NCBI GenBank assembly: GCA_025924495.1
Contig: JAICIG010000432.1
Span: forward strand, 1 to 6,714
Reading direction: 5' to 3'
Length of the DNA: 6,714 nucleotides
Source: Pirellulales bacterium
GTDB taxonomy: Bacteria; Planctomycetota; Planctomycetia; Pirellulales; JAICIG01
Below are positions 1-5,900 of this stretch, one piece after another. Made by a program: the position numbers and the translations under genes. The notes beneath the pieces were generated by a model that was given only the letters and a program-made list of their open reading frames with translations, did no database searches and was not told the DNA's origin. Positions within the stretch are counted from its first letter, which is position 1, and each line of letters opens with the position of its first letter.

Positions 1-318
1 GACAACCTCCGGTTCCAGCCGTTTGATGAGATCGACGCGATTGTCGGCCGGCATGGCTTCGAGCAGCTTCGACATCCGCTCCTGCCCGATTCCGCTGACC
101 ATTTCGACCTGCTTGGCGAGCGGAAAATACGCAAAGATTTCCGCCTGCTGCTTGATCGGGCCATGCTCGAGCAACTGCCAGGTTTCGGCAACCGTGAGAC
201 CTTCGGAGAATTCGGCGATCGTGGCGGGATGCAAGGTCGCCATTACTTCGGCGAGCCCGGCATCGTCCCCTTCGGCCAGCATGGTCCTCAGTTCAGGCAA
301 CAAGATTGGGTTGAGCAT
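1..318 (-). CDS. mgtE: MgtE-type magnesium transporter, N-terminal part (cut by window edge)
   Basis: This frame reads 106 codons from an ATG at 318 to the window edge with no stop; the rest of the gene lies to the left of the window. The visible part matches the cytoplasmic MgtE N domain, a superhelix of short repeats seen here as LRTMLAEGDDAGLAEVM, LHPATIAEFSEGL, FAYFPLAKQVEMVSGI and LLEAMPADNRVDLIKRLEP. In this family the N domain and the following CBS pair sense cytoplasmic Mg2+ and gate a dimeric membrane channel; the CBS and membrane parts are not visible here. The start is well supported because an in-frame stop lies only 8 codons upstream (343-345) and no other start codon intervenes. 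The Shine-Dalgarno sequence is weak. The gene is divergent from the FGE-like gene across about 150 bp. Assignment rests on the repeat pattern only. Confidence 0.85.
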   Translation of the reverse strand, partial: MLNPILLPELRTMLAEGDDAGLAEVMATLHPATIAEFSEGLTVAETWQLLEHGPIKQQAEIFAYFPLAKQVEMVSGIGQERMSKLLEAMPADNRVDLIKRLEPEVV

Positions 319-466
319 GGCAAGAGTTTCTCGTCGGCGTGGTCACAGGGCAGCTTCCAGCATAGCCTGCCGAGCAGGGCGAATGGCGCCTGCCGCGACG
401 AATCCGTACGATAGGCCAGGCGATAGGACGGACCAGGCTGATTCCGGCTCAAGGGCGCGGTCGACT
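319..466. other. Divergent intergenic region between mgtE and the FGE-like gene
   Basis: This 148-bp stretch must hold the promoters of both divergent genes. I see no clear TTGACA/TATAAT pair. A TACGAT at 407-412 is the best -10-like hexamer on the plus strand, but its -35 position is poor. The heptamer CGATAGG occurs twice, at 409-415 and 421-427, which is 12 bp apart, and could be a direct-repeat binding site; it is short enough to be chance. No Mg-sensing riboswitch or small gene is recognisable. Confidence 0.3.
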
Positions 467-538
467 ATGTTTTTTCGGCGAGCAGTTTTTGGCGGGCTGA
501 TCGCGGCGTTTCTGGCGCCAGCGGCTGACGGCGCCTAA
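467..538 (+). pseudogene. Signal-peptide segment severed from the FGE-like gene by an in-frame stop
   Basis: The ATG at 467 begins 23 codons that read as a textbook Sec signal peptide: MFFRR, a hydrophobic core (AVFGGLIAAFLA) and small residues APAADGA, then TAA at 536-538. An AAGGG motif at 451-455 gives a usable ribosome binding site 11 nt upstream. The frame is exactly that of the FGE-like domain. Between the TAA and the ATG at 560 it spells TVTNSIG, which continues into MKLVLVPAGEF as the usual family opening. The sequence therefore suggests that signal peptide and domain were once one reading frame of about 345 codons and that a single base change made the TAA. A sequencing error or readthrough are the other explanations. 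Confidence 0.7.
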
Positions 539-559
539 ACTGTCACCAATTCTATTGGG

Positions 560-1504
560 ATGAAGCTGGTCCTGGTTCCCGCCGGCGAATTCATGATGGG
601 CGCCAGCGAAGATGCGGCGACCACGCTCCAGCGCTTTCCGTACGCGGGCGAGAGCTGGCTGAAAGGCGAAACGCCCCGACATCGCGTGCGGATCGACTCG
701 GAGTTCTACATGGGGGCGTTCGAGGTGACGCTCGGGCAGTTTCTGATGTTTTACCACGACTCCAAATACCAGATCGAAAGCCAGCGCGACGGTCGCCCGA
801 ATTGGGGCTATGACGCACGGAACAAACTGGTGCAGTCGCGCAGTTTTACCCCTTGGAGCCCGGGATGGCAGATCACGTTCGACCATCCGGCCGTCTATAT
901 AAGCTGGAACGACGCGACCGCCTTTTGCGAGTGGCTCAGCAAAAAAGAAGACAAGCGATACCGCCTGCCCACCGAAGCCGAATGGGAGTATGCCTGCCGG
1001 GCCGGCACGTCGACGCTGTTTTATAACGGCGAAAACCCGGAGCAATTGCCGGCGGTCGCCAACGTAGCGGACGCTGCCGCCCGGGCGAATTGGCCCAAGG
1101 CGACTCTGGCGGTTGTTACCAGCGACGACCGCAAAAAGAATTTGAGGAGTCATTTTCCTTTCCTGTCGTCGAGCGACGGCTATGTCTATACGGCGCCGGT
1201 CGGCCGTTTCCAGCCCAATGCGTTTGGCCTCTACGACATGCACGGAAACGTCTGGGAATGGTGTTCCAATTTCTTCGCGCGCGACTACTACTCTCGCTCG
1301 CCGATCGACGACCCGCCGGGTCCGGAAACGGGAGAGCAACGCGTATTGCGGGGCGGCGGCTGGTTCAACGCGGCCGTACGCGTTCGTGCTTCCGACCGCG
1401 CGAGCAGCCCGCCTCATCGCCGTTTTTACATGTGGGGCTTTCGCGTCGTCCGCGAGCGCCCGCCCATCCGCCTGGAAACTGAAGGCTTGAATCTGCCTTT
1501 GTAA
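560..1504 (+). CDS. FGE/SUMF1-like (formylglycine-generating-enzyme fold) protein without the catalytic cysteines
   Basis: The 314-residue product carries the FGE-sulfatase fold from end to end. It has the opening MKLVLVPAGEFMMG (1-14), YISWNDATAFCEWL, LPTEAEWEYACRAG (136-149), YDMHGNVWEWC (225-235), RVLRGGGWF (261-269) and a closing WGFRVV. True formylglycine-generating enzymes oxidise a sulfatase cysteine using two cysteines just after the RGGSF motif. Here that stretch reads FNAAVRVRASDR and has none, so sulfatase activation is unlikely. Cysteine-free relatives are very common in planctomycetes and mostly of unknown function. The ATG at 560 has no Shine-Dalgarno, and the conserved TVTNSIG lies upstream of it, so this is probably not the ancestral start (467). 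If translated from 560 the protein loses its signal peptide and would stay in the cytoplasm. The family is clear; the functional state of the gene is not. Confidence 0.85.
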   Translation: MKLVLVPAGEFMMGASEDAATTLQRFPYAGESWLKGETPRHRVRIDSEFYMGAFEVTLGQFLMFYHDSKYQIESQRDGRPNWGYDARNKLVQSRSFTPWSPGWQITFDHPAVYISWNDATAFCEWLSKKEDKRYRLPTEAEWEYACRAGTSTLFYNGENPEQLPAVANVADAAARANWPKATLAVVTSDDRKKNLRSHFPFLSSSDGYVYTAPVGRFQPNAFGLYDMHGNVWEWCSNFFARDYYSRSPIDDPPGPETGEQRVLRGGGWFNAAVRVRASDRASSPPHRRFYMWGFRVVRERPPIRLETEGLNLPL

Positions 1505-1540
1505 AAAAGAGGAATTAATGCATTCCTGCATTTCCTTTTT
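1503..1540 (+). terminator. Likely intrinsic terminator after the FGE-like gene
   Basis: It begins within the gene's stop codon. AATGCA (1517-1522) pairs with TGCATT (1527-1532) around a TTCC loop. The stem is extended by GGA (1511-1513) with TCC (1533-1535), leaving a small bulge. The hairpin ends in TTTTT (1536-1540) and is preceded by AAAAAAG, so it could work in both directions. The stem is AT-rich, which makes its strength uncertain. Confidence 0.6.
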
Positions 1541-1620
1541 CGCCCTGCACACTAGCTAAAGTCCGCCTTCGCGCTCTTCGGCGATTAGCGGCCGGCAATC
1601 TGGCCGCCTCCTGCCCCTTC

Positions 1621-1629
1621 TGATACAAT
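1621..1629 (+). promoter_or_regulatory. Probable extended -10 promoter of the tRNA-Leu gene
   Basis: TGATACAAT (1621-1629) matches the extended -10 form TGnTATAAT with one mismatch and lies 77 bp upstream of the mature tRNA 5' end. The -35 position around 1601-1606 (TGGCCG) is poor, as is usual for extended -10 promoters. The rest of 1541-1705 holds no gene I can support. Confidence 0.4.
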
Positions 1630-1704
1630 GCCGCTCCGTGGCGCGGATTGAGTCAAGCGGCAGCGGCTCGCCAGATACAACACGCAATCAGCGCCGCGGC
1701 TTTG

Positions 1705-1787
<83 letters not shown>

Positions 1788-1835
1788 TTTGTCGTCGCTG
1801 TCTAGCGCAGCGCGTCAAATTCTGCACGAGCCCCG

Positions 1836-2172
1836 TCACGCCAGAATCTGCTCGATCACTTGCCCATAGTCCACGTCCAGCCGCTTGCGGCCGGGGATGT
1901 CGAGACGGCGGGGATCGAGGCCGAGCAGATGGAGGACGGTGGCGTGGATGTCGGTGACGTAGTGCGGGTCGTCGGCCGCGTGGAAGCCCAGCTCGTCGGT
2001 CGAGCCGTGAAGGTAGCCGCGCTTGATGCCGGCGCCCGCCAGCCAGACGGTGAACCCGTGCGGGTGATGGTCGCGGCCCGTCTTGGCGGCGCCTTGAATC
2101 TCCATGCCCGGGGTGCGGCCGAACTCGGTGCAAAAGACGACCAGCGTATCGTCCCACATGCCGCGCCGCTTG
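1836..2172 (-). pseudogene. DUF1501 protein, C-terminal remnant
   Basis: About 112 codons of a DUF1501-family C terminus remain: [72 protein letters not shown] and the closing [10 protein letters not shown], then TGA at 1836-1838. DUF1501 proteins are sulfatase/alkaline-phosphatase-fold proteins, usually about 450-480 residues, secreted, and commonly paired with DUF1549/DUF1553 cytochrome-like proteins in planctomycetes. Here the N-terminal three quarters, including the signal peptide, are gone and no partner gene is nearby. The fragment is joined in frame to an IS21 istA start near 2172. The remnant has no internal stop, so the event may be recent or the chimeric ORF may still be tolerated. 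A functional enzyme is unlikely. Confidence 0.85.
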
Positions 2173-2279
2173 GCCTTGCGGCTGATCGACAACCTGGCGG
2201 CGATCTGCCGCTCCAAGAGGCCCGCCGCCTCTAAATTCTTGATTGCCTGCACTTTATCCATTGCCACTTGGTTCGCCAT
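2173..2279 (-). pseudogene. istA: istA transposase N-terminal fragment (IS21 family)
   Basis: The first ~36 codons read [20 protein letters not shown], then [16 protein letters not shown]. This resembles the opening of IS21 IstA proteins, whose first domain is a helix-turn-helix that binds the IS ends. The fragment stops inside the helix-turn-helix, just where IstA usually continues with a recognition helix, and runs in frame into the DUF1501 remnant. The catalytic DDE domain is absent, so it cannot transpose. An alternative in-frame ATG exists at 2312, but it lies inside the leader hairpin, and 2279 fits the family start better. Confidence 0.65.
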
Positions 2280-2290
2280 GAGTCGTCTCT

Positions 2291-2322
2291 GCTGGATGGT
2301 TGGGCATGCCAAACCATCCAGC
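2291..2322. repeat. 32-bp near-perfect inverted repeat in the IS21 leader
   Basis: GCTGGATGGTT (2291-2301) and AACCATCCAGC (2312-2322) are exact reverse complements. The centre GGCATGCC is itself palindromic, so all 32 bp pair apart from one mismatch. It sits 11 bp upstream of the istA start on the minus strand. It could be a protein-binding site or an mRNA hairpin limiting transposase expression; the role is inference. Confidence 0.8.
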
Positions 2323-2351
2323 GAACCGATTCACGGTGCGTTAGTCCAACC

Positions 2352-2388
2352 GGTCTCCTTTGAAGCGCCTCGCGCTGGTCTCCTTTGA
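2352..2388. repeat. Two 12-bp direct repeats at the IS21 end
   Basis: GGTCTCCTTTGA occurs exactly at 2352-2363 and 2377-2388, a 25-bp period; each is followed by GCG or AGCG. IS21-family ends carry such multiple repeats as transposase binding sites, the outer one forming part of the terminal inverted repeat that ends at 2401. Confidence 0.75.
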
Positions 2389-2427
2389 GCGTCCACTGAC
2401 ACCCGCTGGTAAATCGAGCAGCCGACC

Positions 2428-2443
2428 GTCGAGTTTTATAGAC
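2428..2443. promoter_or_regulatory. Putative BlaI operator O1 (upstream of -35)
   Basis: GTCGAGTTTTATAGAC is an imperfect dyad (GTCGA/TAGAC) around a 6-bp AT-rich centre. Its reverse complement matches operator O2 at 14 of 16 positions. It lies 8 bp upstream of the -35 box. BlaI/MecI-family dimers bind dyads of this general design; binding here is inferred. Confidence 0.6.
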
Positions 2444-2451
2444 GATAACCA

Positions 2452-2480
2452 TTGACACGCCTGTGACGGCCGCATATTGT
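2452..2480 (+). promoter_or_regulatory. Sigma70-type promoter of the BlaI operon
   Basis: TTGACA (2452-2457, perfect -35) and TATTGT (2475-2480, four of six -10 positions) are separated by exactly 17 bp. Transcription would start near 2487, about 30 bp before the repressor ATG, inside operator O2. This is the clearest promoter in the window. Confidence 0.75.
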
Positions 2481-2494
2481 CTATGAAACTAGAC
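2479..2494. promoter_or_regulatory. Putative BlaI operator O2 (overlaps -10 and start site)
   Basis: GTCTATGAAACTAGAC is a perfect 5-bp dyad, GTCTA/TAGAC, with a 6-bp spacer. It overlaps the last two bases of the -10 box and the expected transcription start, the classic position for repression by blocking RNA polymerase. Its centre lies 51 bp, about five helical turns, from that of O1, so two dimers would sit on the same DNA face. Autoregulation by the BlaI-like gene is the natural inference. Confidence 0.7.
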
Positions 2495-2516
2495 GACCTT
2501 TGAAAAGGCGAGGCAC

Positions 2517-2906
2517 ATGGCACGACCGGCATCGAGACATCCCACGGAGCTGGAACTCGTAATTCTCAAAGTCCTCTGGCGTCAATCGCCGCTCTTGGCG
2601 CGTGACGTGCAAGTCGCCTTGGCCGACGAAGGGCGCGACTTGGCCAAAACCACCGTGATCACGACCCTCAATACGATGGTCGACAAGGGCTATCTCCGCC
2701 GCAAGAAACGTGGAAACTCGTTTCTTTTTTTCCCACGGGTCGATGCGGCCACAGTTTCTGAACGTGTCCTGAGCGACGTGGTCGACCGTGTTTTTGACGG
2801 TTCCACGTCGGCTGTGCTGTTGAAACTATTCGATGTGCGAGACATCGATTCGGGCGAATTGAAAGAGCTTCGCCGAATCATTGACGCCAAGTTGAAGGAC
2901 GCTTGA
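2517..2906 (+). CDS. BlaI/MecI/CopY-family transcriptional repressor
   Basis: This 129-residue protein has the family's normal size and layout. A winged helix fills residues 8-75: the first helix is ELELVILKVLW, the recognition helix is near 43-57 (AKTTVITTLNTMVDKGYL) and the wing is RRKKRGNSFLFFP. The C-terminal dimerisation part (78-129) follows. In BlaI and MecI the dimer sits on promoter dyads until the partner M56 protease inactivates it by cleavage in the C-terminal half; I cannot place the cleavage site here. The start is supported by AAAAGG (2503-2508) 8 nt upstream. It lies 3 nt before the M56 gene, the conserved blaI-blaR1 order, and just behind two dyads that should be its operators. 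No beta-lactamase is present, so the regulon must be something else. Confidence 0.93.
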   Translation: MARPASRHPTELELVILKVLWRQSPLLARDVQVALADEGRDLAKTTVITTLNTMVDKGYLRRKKRGNSFLFFPRVDAATVSERVLSDVVDRVFDGSTSAVLLKLFDVRDIDSGELKELRRIIDAKLKDA

Positions 2907-2909
2907 CCA

Positions 2910-5900
2910 ATGAATCCATTTCCTTGGCTCGACGAATCGTTTTCGCTTCGACTCATACAATCGCTGCTCCATTTTCTTTGGCAGGCGACGCTGCTCGGCG
3001 CGGCGGCCCGTGGCGCGGAGCAAGCTCTCAAACGCGGAACCGCACAGACGAAGTATCTGTTATATGTGGTCGCCATGCTGGCGATGGCGTGCTGTATGCC
3101 AATCACCTTTGCGCTCATCGAGCCGCCAACCAAGAGGGTTCAAAAGTCAGAGGGTGGACGCGCGCAGGAGCGGACAGAGCCTCTCGGGGAGACTGCGGAT
3201 CCCTACGCCATTCTGCAAGTGCGGCCGTTAAAAGTTCCGGCGTCGACAGACAATTCAGTTGCTCCCCTCGACGGGACCTCAGTGCAATCCAGCGCTGCTG
3301 GCTCGAAGATCGCGGCGTCGATGCGGCACGGCAAGGGTAAGAGCGCAGAGAGTGTTGCCTTGACGGCAGGGCCGGATAGCGCGCTTTCGCGTTCGAAGTG
3401 GACGCTCGCAGCTCTCGCCCCCACCCTGACAATCGCCTACCTGACTTGCGTGCTCTGCTTGATCGCGCGTTTGGCAATTGGCGTAAGTGGCGGAAACAGG
3501 CTGAGGGCTGCCGCAACGCCGGTTGTCGATCCGCATCTCTTGTCGGCCGTTGCGCGGCAAGCGAAGCGAATCGGCCTGCGTGCTGCGCCCCTCGTTGCCT
3601 ACTGCCATCGCCTTTCGGTGCCGGTGGTAATCGGAATCGTGCGGCCGATGATCCTGTTACCGACATCCCTGGCCAGCGGCCTGTCGTCGGAGCAGCTCGA
3701 AGCATTGATTGCGCATGAGTTGGCCCACCTCCGCCGCTGGGATCCGCTGGTGAATCTGCTGCAACGAGTAGCGGAAGCCATCCTGTTCTTTCACCCCGCC
3801 GTCTGGTACGTCAGCCGCCGCATTCGCAGCGAACGCGAGAACGCTAGCGACGACCTCGTGCTGGCGGCTGGTTGGCAACGCATCCATTATGCCGATGCTT
3901 TGCTCCGCATGGCCGAGCTATCCTTATCGCTACGTCACGGCGCTGCGGCGACCAGCCTGGCTGCTGTCGCTGCAACTGGCGGTAATCAGTCGGACTTCAA
4001 ACGCCGCGTGATGCGGTTGCTGGACCCGCAGCCCACGCACCTCCGTTTGACCAAAGGCGGCTGGATCCTGTTTCTTGCGATCGGCGCCGCAGCCTTCGTG
4101 GCTCCGCTGGCCGCGCGAGCTTGGGCGCAGCAGCGCGCGGGCGTAGAACGCGAGACCGCGTTGTCAAAGCCGGCGGGCGAACAGCTTGACCGTCATGTCG
4201 ATGATTTCCGCTTGCGCGATTACCTGGGGGCAGAGCACTCGTTGAACGACTTCGCCGATCGCGACGTGATTGTGGTTGCGTTCCTGGGCGTCGAATGCCC
4301 GGTGTCGAAACTCTATGGACCACGCCTGCAAAACCTCGCCGAGCGCTATAAATCGCGAAGCGTTGCGGTGATCGGCATCGATTCCAATCAACAAGATACG
4401 CTCGCGGAATTGGGCAATTATGCCCGCAGATATGGCATCGCGTTTCCCTTGTTGAAGGATCCGGCTGGCCGCATTGCCGACCAATTTCGCGCCCAGCGAA
4501 CGCCGGAAGCGTTTGTACTCGACCGCGCACGCAGAATTCGCTATTGGGGACGGATTGACGACCAGTTTGGAGTCGGCTATTCGCGCCCGGAGGCGAAGGA
4601 GAATCACGTCGCCAAGGCCATCGACGATTTACTGGCAGATCGGCCGGTAGGCGCGCCGCTGGTCGCGTCAGTCGGTTGCCGCATCGGTCGCGTCGCGAGG
4701 GTTGCCCCGACCGGCGAGATCACCTACGCGAAACAGATCTCAAGCATTGTCGATCGCCGTTGCATTGAGTGCCATCGCCAGGGCGGCATCGCGCCGTTCC
4801 CGCTCGACTCGTACGACGCGGTGGCGGCTTGGGCGGAGACAATCCGCGAAGTCGTCGAAGACGGCCGCATGCCGCCGTGGCACGCAAACCCGAAATACGG
4901 CCACTTTGCCAACGATTGCCGAATGCCAGAGGCGGAGAAGCAGTTGTTTTATGAATGGGTGGCCAACGGCGTGCCGAAAGGCTCAAACGACGAACTGCCG
5001 CCCAAGCGAGAATTCGTAGACGGCTGGGCGATGGGGACGCCCGATCTCTTGCTGACGATGCCAGAGCCGATCACAATTCCGCCCGCCGGCGTGGTCGATT
5101 ACCAGTACGTTTCGGTTGATCCCGGTTTCACCGAAGGTAAATGGGTGCGAGCGTCGGAGATCCGCCCCGGCGCGCCGAGCGTCGTCCATCACATTGTCGT
5201 GTTCATCAATCCGCCGGGGGGCGATCCGATCGTGAAAGAACGCGGCGTCGGCTTCGAGATGGTTGGCTCGTACGTGCCAGGCTCGCATCCCATGACGCTT
5301 GACGAGGGCGTGGCCCGCTACGTGCCGGCCGGTTCGACGTTCGTGTTTCAAATCCACTACACACCCGACGGGATCGAACGCCGAGACCAAAGCCGGATCG
5401 GCCTCTATTTTGCCGAACCCGCCGCGGTGCGCCGCACCATGCAAACGGGCGTGGCGGCCAACCTCGATTTCGAAATTCCGCCGCAGGCGGCTAATCACCG
5501 CGTTGAAGCCGCTCATCGTTTTTCGCACGACATGGAGCTACACGCTTTGATGCCGCACATGCACTACCGGGGCAAGTCCTTCCGCGCCGAAGCCATCTAT
5601 CCCAACGGTTCGCGCGAGGTGCTGCTCGACGTGCCGCGATACGATTTCAACTGGCAAAACAACTACAAATTCGCCAAGCCGAAATTCGTGCCGGAAGGGA
5701 CGCTGTTGCGCTGCATCGCGCACTTCGACAATTCGGAAGACAACCTCGCCAACCCCGATCCAAACGTGGCCGTGCGATGGGGCGAACAGACTTGGAATGA
5801 GATGATGATCGGCTATTTCGAAGGGGTCTTTCTTAACCAGGATCTTTCATTGCCTCCGCCGCGGATAACCTCCACGGCTGACGGCGCATATCTCGCGCAC

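Larger units (their letters stand above)
2173..2401 (-). mobile_element. IS21-family insertion sequence, one terminal fragment
   Basis: Read on the minus strand from 2401 this starts TGTCAGTGGACGCTCAAAGG, which has the TG start and the repeated TCAAA...GACC blocks typical of IS21-family ends. After a ~120-bp leader come the first codons of istA (from 2279). The rest of istA, all of istB and the other terminus are missing; at about 2172 the sequence switches to a DUF1501 gene. The element is therefore dead by itself. With one end only, no target duplication can be checked. The intact end lies 27 bp from the first operator of the BlaI operon. The boundary at 2401 is inferred from the TG terminus; the inner boundary is accurate to a few codons. 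Confidence 0.7.

Noticed and set aside
560..1504. Genuine sulfatase-activating formylglycine-generating enzyme
   Set aside because: The two catalytic cysteines expected after the RGG motif are missing and no sulfatase gene is nearby.
449..1552. 367-codon open frame on the minus strand
   Set aside because: It is the antisense of the FGE-like gene, Arg/Ala-rich with no recognisable motif, and an effect of high GC. The plus strand has clear family motifs throughout.
1588..1607. GCGGCC/GGCCGC hairpin upstream of the tRNA
   Set aside because: A six-base GC stem with an 8-nt loop and no T-run is easily found by chance at this GC content; not called as a terminator.
1796..1812. Possible tRNA terminator, CGCTG/CAGCG hairpin
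   Set aside because: The stem is only five pairs and no T-run follows; too weak to call.
1860..2234. 124-codon open frame on the plus strand
   Set aside because: It is antisense to the DUF1501/istA chimera, whose minus-strand frame shows real family motifs.
3115..5528. Several minus-strand open frames of 100-200 codons
   Set aside because: All lie inside the 1088-residue plus-strand gene, are Arg-rich and low in motif content, and are explained by GC-rich codon third positions.
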